Shown one piece after another: positions 25,190 through 34,142 of a stretch of DNA of 45,298 nt; the stretch's first letter is position 1, and every line of letters begins with the position of its first letter. The stretch is from an uncultured Prochlorococcus sp. (lineage in GTDB: Bacteria > Cyanobacteriota > Cyanobacteriia > PCC-6307 > Cyanobiaceae): positions 1-45,298 of the forward strand of contig CACFBG010000010.1 of the NCBI GenBank assembly GCA_902564535.1, given 5' to 3'. Below the pieces are notes generated by a model. That model was not told where the DNA came from. It saw only the letters and a program-made list of their open reading frames with translations, and did not search any database. The translations under genes and the position numbers were made by a program.

Positions 25190-26692
25190 TTAATTATTAG
25201 GATCAAATATTTGTTGAAGAAATAATCGACCTTCATTTGTATACAGAAATTGCGTAGGGACAATAGACTCATGCTCTATATTTAAATAACGACCTGTACT
25301 TGTTGGCATTATATAAGTAAGTGGGTTAAGAAATCCTTTTTGATATTTACCTATATTGAAGGGCAAATCATCAACAATGAGTTCTTTTATTTTTGGGCTT
25401 AAATCATATTTAAATAAATTATGTTCAGCACATTTTTCAATTAATGATTTTATAATACCTCGATCTAATTTTTTCGATTCAGCTGTTGTGTTGATGACTT
25501 TATTTGTTATAATCGATGGAAGACAACAAGATGATAAAAAGTGACTTTGAAGCTCAGTTAATAATTTATGATTTTTATTATAAATCATAAAGTCAATTTG
25601 TGGATCTATATCTAAGTTCTCTGTAATTTCCTCATCAAAATAACTATAAACATGTCTATAAATATTATTATCTAAATTCTTTAGCTTACTTTGAATCATC
25701 TCTTCAATTGAATTAACATTATGATCAAGTCTGTGGTAATAATTTAATTGCGAGGCAATTCTATCTATTGGATCCCGATAGATAGAAAATCTAACTGGAG
25801 AAATATTAAAGACTTTTCTCATTAATCTCCACATTGTTGAATATGAAACACCGTGTGGATTAGTAAAGGAAAAATCTATTTCTTGGTGGCTAGAATTTTT
25901 TAAATAATTGTTGATACCTTGTACCTCATCTTTAGATAAAGAATCAGTGGCAAAATATGTTAATTTGTTCTTAGAAGTAAATTGAGATAATTCATAAGGT
26001 AAATTATTAGTGGAGATCGAATGTAAGTAATATCGCAAACAATTCCATATTGGTTTTGAAAAAGTATGACCTCCTGAACTAATAGGATGTACATGCATTA
26101 GATGAATGGGATTCCACCCTTCTTCAATTAATCGAGATGGAATATATACACAATTATCTGGAAGTCTTAATTCCTCTAGTGAATAATGCTTGGTAATTTT
26201 TTTAGAACTAGTTTTTTTATCATTTATAATTAACGGTATTGTGCGAACACCATAGTTTCCTGAGTATATATAAGCAAATTCGAATGCTCTAGCTGAGCAT
26301 TCGAATTTTTGTAACCCTCGATAAATATCTGGAAGCTCCCCATAAATAGCACCGTTCTCATAGGTTGGATCGATTTTTATAATTTTCTTGAAGCATTTTA
26401 GAGCCTCATTAAGACCAACTTGGTCACGTTGGTCTCTATTAAATAGACCAAAGAACTTTAGTGCTATAAGGCTTTGAGGCTCTATACTAAGAGCTTGTAT
26501 TAATAGATTTTTTGCTTCTAATATTTCTCCTTTATTATATTTAATAGCACCTAAAATGGATAGAGCATAAGCATTAGAAGGATTAGATTTAATAAATTTC
26601 TTAAAAAGCTTTATGGAAATATCAATATTTCCATTTTGATATTCCTTTAAAGCTTTATGTAATTCTTTATCTATTAATGCTTGTTTTATCAT
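25190..26692 (-). CDS. TPR-sulfotransferase-fold protein
   Basis: A 500-residue protein. TPR repeats fill about residues 8-145 (for example AYALSILGAIKYNKGE and EALKCFKKIIKIDP). A sulfotransferase-like domain follows with HPISSGGHTFSKP at 202-214 and IYRDPIDRIAS at 304-314, matching the nucleotide-binding 5' and 3' phosphate motifs. It is a paralogue of the protein at 314-1696 and ends only 18 nt from the convergent methyltransferase of the phosphoramidate set. PAPS-dependent glycan sulfation is the default reading. Because 3'-phospho-CDP-amidate has the same 3'-phosphate/5'-anhydride layout as PAPS, phosphoramidate transfer is a real alternative. Confidence 0.65.
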   Translation of the reverse strand: MIKQALIDKELHKALKEYQNGNIDISIKLFKKFIKSNPSNAYALSILGAIKYNKGEILEAKNLLIQALSIEPQSLIALKFFGLFNRDQRDQVGLNEALKCFKKIIKIDPTYENGAIYGELPDIYRGLQKFECSARAFEFAYIYSGNYGVRTIPLIINDKKTSSKKITKHYSLEELRLPDNCVYIPSRLIEEGWNPIHLMHVHPISSGGHTFSKPIWNCLRYYLHSISTNNLPYELSQFTSKNKLTYFATDSLSKDEVQGINNYLKNSSHQEIDFSFTNPHGVSYSTMWRLMRKVFNISPVRFSIYRDPIDRIASQLNYYHRLDHNVNSIEEMIQSKLKNLDNNIYRHVYSYFDEEITENLDIDPQIDFMIYNKNHKLLTELQSHFLSSCCLPSIITNKVINTTAESKKLDRGIIKSLIEKCAEHNLFKYDLSPKIKELIVDDLPFNIGKYQKGFLNPLTYIMPTSTGRYLNIEHESIVPTQFLYTNEGRLFLQQIFDPNN

Positions 26693-26744
26693 ATTTAATT
26701 TTGATTAGAGTGGATAAAATAAAACAAGATGAATATAAACTAGT

Positions 26745-27434
26745 TTATATTCGATATAGGATCTGAGGCTCACCAGGTATAGTAACATTTCCTCGAAAAA
26801 TTGTACTAGGATCACTTGCTCTTGTTAGTCCAATTGGTATATCTATTCTTTCAATTGAAATATTATTTTTTTCTAAATGGTGTCTTAAAAAAATTTCTGG
26901 ATGGAAGGGAATGCCTAATGTAATGTATTCATCAACATACTTATATAAGTTAGAGTATATCATCATACTTTCATAGTCTCCAGCAGCAATCATATCAAAT
27001 AACCCCCCACGAGCATCACCACCTTTTGGAACTATAATTGTATTTTTATTGGCATTCATACTTTTAGATATAAGCTTTATAAAGCTATTGTCATAACAAA
27101 GATCATACCTTGATCTAATGAAAACAGCATTGCTACTTTTTGGCACAATATCAAAAACACGCTTTATATTCCTCCACATATATAATGTGCTTTGAATATT
27201 CGTCTCTGGAAAAATTTTTTCAGGTGATTTACTTATAATTGGTTCATCCTTATGAGTTAATAATACTCTTGATGGGTTGTATTTCTCAACAAATTCATTT
27301 AGGTTCTCGCAATCATAAATTTGCGCATAAACCTTTGCATTAAAGGGCTTTAAAATATATTGGCTTAATGTATTAAGGCAAAAATTATTGGGACCTCTTA
27401 CAAAGCCAGAAAGCATTAGAACAACATCTTTCAC
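26745..27434 (-). CDS. Putative WavE-like glycosyltransferase
   Basis: A 229-residue protein: SGFVRG near 9-14, FIRSRYDL near 105-112, GDARGGLFDMIAAGDYESM and PFHPEIFL. This arrangement of R-x-RYD with a later GG-x(2)-D-x(2)-A-GD block is seen in WavE/glycosyltransferase-like proteins of lipopolysaccharide and capsule loci. It lacks a membrane segment. It lies 52 nt upstream of the TPR-sulfotransferase gene on the same strand, so they may be co-transcribed. Family call is moderate, donor and acceptor unknown. Confidence 0.5.
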   Translation of the reverse strand: MKDVVLMLSGFVRGPNNFCLNTLSQYILKPFNAKVYAQIYDCENLNEFVEKYNPSRVLLTHKDEPIISKSPEKIFPETNIQSTLYMWRNIKRVFDIVPKSSNAVFIRSRYDLCYDNSFIKLISKSMNANKNTIIVPKGGDARGGLFDMIAAGDYESMMIYSNLYKYVDEYITLGIPFHPEIFLRHHLEKNNISIERIDIPIGLTRASDPSTIFRGNVTIPGEPQILYRI

Positions 27435-27636
27435 CTATTTGATCCTGATTTTATAAAATAATATTATAACCATAATTTTGTACTTATGATGATTTTGTAA
27501 AAATTGAATACTATTTTCTTATGAGAATATTTTATTTTTGACTAGTTAAAAAAGTATCTTCATAACAATTTCAATAGTTTTTCGATTTATTAGATTTAGA
27601 TTTGCATTTTCTTCTCTTCTCGACTAATTTGTAAGT

Positions 27637-28314
27637 ATGAAAAGTTCTCATAGTGAAATTGGTTTAGAAAAAAAGCTTATTTTAAAAGCTCCTAGAATGA
27701 ACCAGTGCAAAAGATCCGCGTTATTTTTAGATCGTGATGGAGTGATTATAAAGGATTTACATCATGTATCAAAAAAGAAAAACGTAATGTTAGAAAATGG
27801 TATTATTAATTTATTAAAATATGCTAGTAATTGTGGCCTGGCAATTGTAATTATTACTAATCAATCAGGTATTTCAAGAGGATATTTTACTTGGTCAGAT
27901 TATGAGCAAGTAACTGATGAATTACTCCTATTACTAGGAGATGCTTATAAAACTATTGATGCAATTTACTCAAATGGATATGGCCCAGATGCACCTTTTC
28001 ATAGTTGGCGCAAACCTAGCCCTGAGATGCTTATACAAGCGTCTAAAGATCTCAACATAGATTTGCATTCATCAATTTTAATTGGCGATAGAATGTCAGA
28101 CATAATTGCTGGTGTAAACGCAGGTCTTGATAAAGTCGTACATGTACTAACTGGTCATGGTAAGGAAGAAAGAGGAAAGATAGTTAGTAATATAAAAAAA
28201 TCATCAGAAAATTCATTAAGCTCGAAACCTATGTTTTATTTTAATGGCAATCAATCAGGTATAGTTTTAATAGATTCACTTGTTGATTTCCCCTTATCTC
28301 TTTTTAGCTCCTAA
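27637..28314 (+). CDS. gmhB: Heptose-bisphosphate phosphatase (GmhB-like HAD)
   Basis: A 225-residue HAD phosphatase with FLDRDGVIIKD (nucleophile Asp near 32), TNQSGISRG and RKPSPEM, followed by IGDRMSDIIAG. This is the GmhB/HisB signature for removing the 7-phosphate from D-glycero-D-manno-heptose 1,7-bisphosphate. The Cys-His zinc-binding loop of E. coli GmhB is absent, with PDAPFHSWRKP in that place. It starts the heptose region; the next gene follows after 18 nt. The last 40 residues are an extension beyond the usual family. Confidence 0.75.
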   Translation: MKSSHSEIGLEKKLILKAPRMNQCKRSALFLDRDGVIIKDLHHVSKKKNVMLENGIINLLKYASNCGLAIVIITNQSGISRGYFTWSDYEQVTDELLLLLGDAYKTIDAIYSNGYGPDAPFHSWRKPSPEMLIQASKDLNIDLHSSILIGDRMSDIIAGVNAGLDKVVHVLTGHGKEERGKIVSNIKKSSENSLSSKPMFYFNGNQSGIVLIDSLVDFPLSLFSS

Positions 28315-28332
28315 ATATTCTTAACCCTAATT

Positions 28333-29556
28333 ATGGAAAGGATTAATTGCGATATTATAATAGTTGGTGCTGGTATGGTTGGCCTTTCAATAGCTAATCA
28401 ATTAATCGAAAAAAATGTTACTCGTAATATTGTTATCCTAGAGAAAGAGAATGATGTAGGTTTACATAGTTCTGGTAGAAATAGTGGTGTACTGCATGCA
28501 GGAATTTATTATAAACCCGAATCATTAAGAGCCAAGATTTGTGTCGAGGGAGCTCAGAGATTGAAGAATTGGGTTGTTGAAAGAGATTTAGAATTAAATA
28601 ATTGTGGCAAAATCATTGTCCCCCAGAGAGAAGATCTCGATCAGCAACTAGATGTTCTTTTTCATAGAGGCAAGTCTAATGGGGCCTTAATTGAGTTAAT
28701 TGATGAAAATCAACTGAAATCTTTTATACCTCAGGCAAGGACAGCTACTGGCAGAGCTCTTTGGAGTCCTAATACTTGTGTAGTCAAACCAATCTCGATA
28801 ATTCATGCACTTAAACAAGAACTTTTAGATAAAGGTGTTGTAATTATCTTTAATCAACATGAATGGGTTGTAAACAATAGAATAAGTGAGATTAAATTAT
28901 CTAATAATGATATTATTTCTTATGGTCACTTAATAAATTGTGCTGGATTGCATGCTGATAAGGTGGCTCATAAATTTGAAGTTGGTTTAAATTATATGCT
29001 CTTACCTTTTAAAGGATCTTATTGGCAGATTAAAAAGGAATGTACAATTAAACCAAAGTGTAATTTATATCCAGTTCCAGATTTGAATATTCCTTTCTTA
29101 GGGGTCCATTTCACTCCTAGTGCTGATTCAGCACCTACTATTACAATAGGTCCTACTGCAACACCTGCTCTTGGAAGAGAAAATTATAAGGGAACCAATT
29201 TAGTAGAGCCTCTAATGTTAATCAAAAATTTAGCGTTGCTTTCGAAATTATATGTGACTAATCAGTCAGGATTTAGAAGATATGTGCATGAACAAGCCTT
29301 CCTTAATTTTAGTCCACTTTTAATAAGATCAGCTCAAGAGTTAATACCTTCAATTACTTTAAATGATATTCAACCCAGTAAAAAAGTTGGAATCAGATCA
29401 CAATTGTTTAATCAAAATACAAATTGCTTGGAGGATGATTTCATTTGCTTAGAAGGTTTTAAAAGTACTCATATTTTAAACGCAATCTCACCAGCATTTA
29501 CAGCTAGTTTTGCTTTGGCTGATTTAATTCTTCGGCAAAGCAACTTAATTCCTTAG
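28333..29556 (+). CDS. FAD-dependent oxidase, L-2-hydroxyglutarate-oxidase-like
   Basis: A 407-residue DAO-family flavoenzyme: VGAGMVGL at 11-18 binds FAD, and HSSGRNSGVLHAGIYY is the LhgO/L-2-hydroxyacid oxidase signature. The C-terminal region keeps the flavin-closing block (GIRSQLFN). LhgO oxidises L-2-hydroxyglutarate to 2-oxoglutarate at the membrane. Here it is embedded between GmhB- and HddC-like genes, so a 2-hydroxyacid or sugar-acid substrate of the glycan pathway is more likely. Confidence 0.7.
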   Translation: MERINCDIIIVGAGMVGLSIANQLIEKNVTRNIVILEKENDVGLHSSGRNSGVLHAGIYYKPESLRAKICVEGAQRLKNWVVERDLELNNCGKIIVPQREDLDQQLDVLFHRGKSNGALIELIDENQLKSFIPQARTATGRALWSPNTCVVKPISIIHALKQELLDKGVVIIFNQHEWVVNNRISEIKLSNNDIISYGHLINCAGLHADKVAHKFEVGLNYMLLPFKGSYWQIKKECTIKPKCNLYPVPDLNIPFLGVHFTPSADSAPTITIGPTATPALGRENYKGTNLVEPLMLIKNLALLSKLYVTNQSGFRRYVHEQAFLNFSPLLIRSAQELIPSITLNDIQPSKKVGIRSQLFNQNTNCLEDDFICLEGFKSTHILNAISPAFTASFALADLILRQSNLIP

Positions 29557-29574
29557 TTTAAACTAATTTTCTTC

Positions 29575-30297
29575 ATGAACTTACGAGCATTGCTTCTTTC
29601 TGCTGGATTAGGAACCAGATTACGTCCATTAACACTTAAAACTCCTAAATGTCTTGTGAAAATAGCTGGTAAGCCTTTGCTTGAGATTTGGTTGGAACAG
29701 TTAGAAGAATTACAATGTGAAGAAGTTATTATCAATACGCACTACCTTGCTAACCAAGTAGAAGAATTTCTTTTAAGAAGGCAAGGCTCCTTAAGGATAA
29801 AAATAAAATATGAGCCAGAATTACTAGGAACAGCCGGTACACTTATAGCTAACAGAAATTTTTTTCAAGACTCTACTGGTTTACTTCTTCATTCGGATAA
29901 CCTAACCACAACAGCTTTAAAGGAATTCCTTAAAGCTCATAGGAACAAGCCCAAGGATTGTCTTCTTACAATGATGACTTTTAAAACCTCAAATCCAAGC
30001 AATTGCGGAATTGTTAAAACTGATGAAAGAGCTGTATTGCAAGAATTTTATGAAAAAGTACCTAATCCACCTGGGAATATCGCGAATTCAGCAATATATT
30101 TATTTGATACTCCTTTTATTCAATGGTTAGAGAGACAAAATCATAACATTAGTGATTTTAGTACAGAAATTATTCCAAAATTGATTGGTAAAATTTATAC
30201 ATGGCAAACTAATGATTTTTTTATGGATATAGGCACACCTCAAGCTTTAGCGGAAGCTCAAAATGCAATGTCAAGTAATCTTGGAGACAAAAGATGA
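29575..30297 (+). CDS. hddC: Heptose-1-phosphate guanylyltransferase (HddC-like)
   Basis: A 240-residue sugar nucleotidyltransferase: LLLSAGLGTRLRPLT near 6-20, TPKCLVKIAGKPL, a LLHSDNL metal motif near 103-109 and a late DIGTPQALAEAQ, typical of HddC. HddC makes GDP-D-glycero-alpha-D-manno-heptose. It overlaps the GmhA-like gene by ATGA. C. jejuni has the same hddC-gmhA neighbours (Cj1423-Cj1424). Confidence 0.75.
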   Translation: MNLRALLLSAGLGTRLRPLTLKTPKCLVKIAGKPLLEIWLEQLEELQCEEVIINTHYLANQVEEFLLRRQGSLRIKIKYEPELLGTAGTLIANRNFFQDSTGLLLHSDNLTTTALKEFLKAHRNKPKDCLLTMMTFKTSNPSNCGIVKTDERAVLQEFYEKVPNPPGNIANSAIYLFDTPFIQWLERQNHNISDFSTEIIPKLIGKIYTWQTNDFFMDIGTPQALAEAQNAMSSNLGDKR

Positions 30298-30911
30298 AAA
30301 ATAACAGAAATATCAATTTTCAATCAGCTGCTGGAAATTATTTAACTTCTTTACAAGACTCTTTTAATGAAGAATTAATTGAATTAATAGAACATCTTGC
30401 AAAGACACTTCTAGTAGCTTGGGAGCAAAATCGACATGTTTTTATTTGTGGAAATGGTGGTAGTGCTGCGAATGCATTACATATAGCAAATGATATGCAT
30501 TATGGAATTGGTGCATGTGGTCCTGGACCTAAATTGCCTGGAATAAAGGTTGAAGCACTCTCAGCTAATACAGGAATAATAACTTGCCTAGCAAATGATA
30601 CTGGCTATGAAAATATTTACTCGCATCAATTAGAGGTTAAAGCTAAAGAGGGTGATATCCTAATAGTTTTATCTGGAAGTGGAAATTCAAAGAATATAAT
30701 CAAAGCTCTTGAAAAATCAAATGAATTAAATTTGAAAAGTTTTGCCATTATTGCCTTCGATGGAGGTAAATCTCTACAATTAGCGGATTATCCAATACAT
30801 TTTAAAATCAATGATATGCAAATTGCTGAAGATACACAGCTGGTAGTAGGACATATTTGTATGCAGTGGTTAAATAGAAATAAACCAACCAATCTTGGAG
30901 CAATACAATGA
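30294..30911 (+). CDS. gmhA: Phosphoheptose isomerase (GmhA-like SIS)
   Basis: A 205-residue SIS-domain protein: CGNGGSAANALHIANDM, then CLANDTGYENIYSHQL, SGSGNSKNI and a helix with AEDTQLVVGHI that supplies the second active-site His. It isomerises sedoheptulose 7-phosphate to D-glycero-D-manno-heptose 7-phosphate, the first heptose step. Overlaps both neighbours by 4 nt. A second GmhA-like protein lies at 40302-40886. Confidence 0.8.
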   Translation: MKNNRNINFQSAAGNYLTSLQDSFNEELIELIEHLAKTLLVAWEQNRHVFICGNGGSAANALHIANDMHYGIGACGPGPKLPGIKVEALSANTGIITCLANDTGYENIYSHQLEVKAKEGDILIVLSGSGNSKNIIKALEKSNELNLKSFAIIAFDGGKSLQLADYPIHFKINDMQIAEDTQLVVGHICMQWLNRNKPTNLGAIQ

Positions 30912-31579
30912 AAGAAAAAGATTTCATGAGTATTCTCCATAAAAGTACTAAGCGAGATTATCTTGCCCGAGTCAATAGTATTGAATTCCCTAAAGCTAAA
31001 GCAGCAGACTTAGCTAAGAAGTTTGATTATGAATATTGGGATGGTGATAGGCAAATTTGCTATGGTGGCTATAATTATATTGAAGGAAGATGGGATAAAA
31101 TTATTAATTTAATGATAGAAGATTATTGCTTACCTTCTGATGCAAAAATATTAGATATAGGTTGCGGTAAAGGCTATTTTTTATATGATTTTTTGAAATT
31201 TCTTCCAAATGCTAATGTCTTTGGTATTGATATATCAAATTATGCAATTGAAAATTCGAAAGAAGAAATTAAATCTCGTTTAATTCAAGGTAATGCTAAA
31301 TCACTGCCTTGGCCTTCTAATCATTTTGACTTGGTTGTTTCAATAAATACTTTGCATTGTCTTCATGCTTATGATTTAGACCTTGCTTTGAGAGAAATGC
31401 AAAGAGTTGGTAAATCTAATAAATATTTATGTGTCGAAAGTTACCGTAATGAATCAGAAAAAGCCAATTTGCTTTATTGGCAAGTCACTTGTGAGGCCTT
31501 TAATACTCCAGATGAGTGGAAATGGTGGTTTGAGAGGACTGGGTACAAGGGAGACTATTCTTTTATTTACTTTGAGTGA
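30908..31579 (+). CDS. SAM methyltransferase, paralogue of the aldolase-fused domain
   Basis: A 223-residue class I methyltransferase: ILDIGCGKGYFLYDF near 77-91, VFGIDISNYAIE and NTLHCLH. It matches the C-terminal domain of the protein at 11167-12930 from YWDGDR through to the final TGYKGDYSF. ATGA overlap with gmhA and GTGA overlap with the following dehydrogenase. It probably methylates a heptose or branched-sugar intermediate. Confidence 0.7.
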   Translation: MKEKDFMSILHKSTKRDYLARVNSIEFPKAKAADLAKKFDYEYWDGDRQICYGGYNYIEGRWDKIINLMIEDYCLPSDAKILDIGCGKGYFLYDFLKFLPNANVFGIDISNYAIENSKEEIKSRLIQGNAKSLPWPSNHFDLVVSINTLHCLHAYDLDLALREMQRVGKSNKYLCVESYRNESEKANLLYWQVTCEAFNTPDEWKWWFERTGYKGDYSFIYFE

Positions 31580-32643
31580 GCTCAATGCTCATGATTGAAA
31601 ATCCTAAATACATGAAGGCGGCTATTCTAGTGGCTCAAAATGAGCCATTAATAGTTGATACCGTTGAATTGCCTAATGAGCTTGGAGTTGGTCAAGTATT
31701 AGTCGAAGTCCATAAGAGTGGGATATGTGGATCACAATTGGGTGAGATCGCTGGAGTAAAGGGTCCCGACAACTATCTTCCTCACCTACTTGGTCATGAA
31801 GGATGTGCCACTGTTCTTGCGATTGGTCCAGGTGTTAAATATGTTCAACCTAAGGATAAAGTAGTTTTGCATTGGAGAAAAGGCTTAGGGATTCAAGGTG
31901 AAACCCCTAAGTACAAATGGAGGGGACAGGAATTAAATGCAGGATGGGTTACTACATTTAATACCCACGCAATTGTTAGTGAAAATCGATGTACAAAGGT
32001 TCCTCAAAATACTGATCAAGAGATAGCGGCTTTATTTGGATGCGCTATCACTACTGGATTTGGCGTGGTGACAAACAACGCTAGAATGAAGATCGGCGAT
32101 AAAGTTATTATTTATGGTGCTGGTGGAATAGGCTTAAATATTATTCAGGCGGCTTCAATGGTCTCAGCCTTCCCTATAATAGCAGTTGATATATTTGAAA
32201 ATAGGTTGAATTTAGCAAGCAAATTTGGTGCTACACATACAATTAATGGAAGTATTGAGAACCCATTTGAAGCTATAAAAAATATTATGGGGAATGAATC
32301 AATAGATGTTTTTGTAGATAATACAGGCTTAACTAAGATAATTGAAGAAGGGTTTGATTTGCTTGGAAGAAATGGAAAAGTTGTTTTAGTAGGTGTTCCT
32401 AAAATAGGTGAAAATATCAATATTCACTCACTTCCGTTGCATTTTGGTAAGTCTATAAAAGGATCTCATGGAGGAGAAGCAAAGCCAGAATTAGATATAC
32501 CTAGATATCTCACCTTAGTTAATAATGGTAAATTAAATTTAGAAGGACTCATAAGTGCTAGATATAATCTTGATGAAATTAATCAGGCTATTGACTCTAT
32601 TAAGAAAGGAGAAAGTGCTGGAAGAGTAATGATTTCTTTATGA
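31576..32643 (+). CDS. Zinc-type alcohol/sugar dehydrogenase (MDR family)
   Basis: A medium-chain dehydrogenase of 355 residues from GTG 31576; ATG 31612 would give the usual MKAAILV start. SGICGSQLGEIAG and LLGHEGCATV supply catalytic-zinc ligands (Cys, His-Glu), and GAGGIGLNIIQAA is the NAD(P) loop. The four-cysteine structural zinc lobe is missing, with a segment reading HWRKGLGIQGETPKYKW in that place. Likely oxidises or reduces a sugar alcohol or aldehyde in the heptose pathway. Coupled to both neighbours. Confidence 0.75.
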   Translation: MSSMLMIENPKYMKAAILVAQNEPLIVDTVELPNELGVGQVLVEVHKSGICGSQLGEIAGVKGPDNYLPHLLGHEGCATVLAIGPGVKYVQPKDKVVLHWRKGLGIQGETPKYKWRGQELNAGWVTTFNTHAIVSENRCTKVPQNTDQEIAALFGCAITTGFGVVTNNARMKIGDKVIIYGAGGIGLNIIQAASMVSAFPIIAVDIFENRLNLASKFGATHTINGSIENPFEAIKNIMGNESIDVFVDNTGLTKIIEEGFDLLGRNGKVVLVGVPKIGENINIHSLPLHFGKSIKGSHGGEAKPELDIPRYLTLVNNGKLNLEGLISARYNLDEINQAIDSIKKGESAGRVMISL

Positions 32644-34142
32644 CTTCAAAAATTTTAAAAATAGATCAAGTTAAGAGTACAAAAAACTCTGTTCTTGCTT
32701 ATGGCCATTTTAATACCATTCACCCTGGTCATATAAGGTATTTAAAATACGCAAAAGATCAAGGAAAAATCTTGGTTGTTGCATTAATGGGAGATGAAAT
32801 AATTGGTCAAAAAAAGAGATTTCAATTTGATCAAAAAGAAAGAGCGGAAGCTTTAGCTTTGATTGATATAGCAGATATAGTAGTATTATTAAAGGACAAG
32901 GAGTTGGAAGTTATTGTAGATAAATTAGAACCTAATATTTTAGTTTTAGGAAAGGAATATGAGAATTTGCCAGAGCCAGAAATGCTTTTAGCCATACAAT
33001 TATTGAAATCAAAGCAGAAGTCTGTGCAATTTCATGCAGGAGATATTCATTATGCAAATACAGATCTTTTAGATAGTTCAGAAAGAGTTTTAGAAAATCG
33101 AAGGAGGCAACAGTTTAGATCAGCATGTAAAAGACAAGGAATTAACCTGAGTCAATTATTAACTTCAATGGAGGATTGGGGTTCAAGTAATATTATTGTT
33201 TTAGGAGATACAATAGTTGATCAATATGCCCCTTGTGAAGCATTGGGGATGAGTGCAGAAGCACCTGTAGTTGTTGTTAGAGAATTGGCAAATCGAAATT
33301 ATATAGGTGGCGCAGCTATTGTTGCTTCTCATATTAGGGCTTTAGGCGCAAATTGTGATTTAATTTCAGTAATAGGTGAAGATGACACTGCACAACATGT
33401 GAAGTGTGAATTAAATAAAAGAGAAATAGGTGATTTTTTAGTTTCTGATAAATCAAGACCAACAACATTAAAAAAACGATATGTTGTTGAGAATCAGAAA
33501 TTGTTTAGAGTTAGTAGGCTAGAAGATCATTATTTAGATCCAAATATTGAATCAGAGATTATTAATAAATTAGAATTATTAGCTCCAAAATCGAAAGCAA
33601 TAGTTGTGTCTGATTTTGTTTATGGTGTAATAACAGACAAGATTTTGGAAAAAATACAAGATATTGCTACGCAACATAAACTGATGTTATTTGGAGATCT
33701 GCAATGTAGCAGCCAGGTTGGAGCAGTCACAAAATTCAAGAACTTCACACTTTTGTGCCCAAACGAAAGAGAGGCAAGGATTGCACTTCAGAATAAAGAA
33801 GCAGGATTAGAGCTCTTAAGTCAAAAACTTTTATCAATTACAAAAAGTCAAAATCTATTAATGAAATTAGGAGCAGAAGGATTTATCGTTTATGACAGAA
33901 ATGAATTAGGCATAATTAATTCCCAGTCATTTCCAGCTTTATCGGTGAATCCTTTAGATGTAGCAGGCGCAGGAGATTCCTTGCTAGCTGTAATGGCAAC
34001 TGGATTAGCAAATGGTCAAGGTATGATGCAGTGTGCTGCAATTGGTTGTTGCATGGCTGCTTTAGCCGTAGAAACTATGGGTAATACCCCTATAGGATCT
34101 AAAGCATTGATAGCTAGCCTTGAAGAGGTGCTAGGTAAATGA
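32640..34142 (+). CDS. HldE-like bifunctional protein with reversed domains
   Basis: A 500-residue protein. Residues 15-135 are a cytidylyltransferase-fold domain (YGHFNTIHPGHIRYL, HxGH at 28-31). Residues 175-500 are a PfkB/ribokinase domain (GDTIVDQYAP, YIGGAA, closing motif DVAGAGDS with catalytic Asp near 446). E. coli HldE has the kinase first and the transferase second, so the order is swapped. The kinase can make heptose 1,7-bisphosphate for the GmhB-like enzyme, and the locus has no GHMP kinase of the HddA type. Why a second nucleotidyltransferase is present beside HddC is unclear. Confidence 0.75.
   Translation: MTSKILKIDQVKSTKNSVLAYGHFNTIHPGHIRYLKYAKDQGKILVVALMGDEIIGQKKRFQFDQKERAEALALIDIADIVVLLKDKELEVIVDKLEPNILVLGKEYENLPEPEMLLAIQLLKSKQKSVQFHAGDIHYANTDLLDSSERVLENRRRQQFRSACKRQGINLSQLLTSMEDWGSSNIIVLGDTIVDQYAPCEALGMSAEAPVVVVRELANRNYIGGAAIVASHIRALGANCDLISVIGEDDTAQHVKCELNKREIGDFLVSDKSRPTTLKKRYVVENQKLFRVSRLEDHYLDPNIESEIINKLELLAPKSKAIVVSDFVYGVITDKILEKIQDIATQHKLMLFGDLQCSSQVGAVTKFKNFTLLCPNEREARIALQNKEAGLELLSQKLLSITKSQNLLMKLGAEGFIVYDRNELGIINSQSFPALSVNPLDVAGAGDSLLAVMATGLANGQGMMQCAAIGCCMAALAVETMGNTPIGSKALIASLEEVLGK

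Noticed and set aside
32145-32420. 91-residue minus-strand frame
   Set aside because: It lies wholly inside the well-supported dehydrogenase gene on the other strand.
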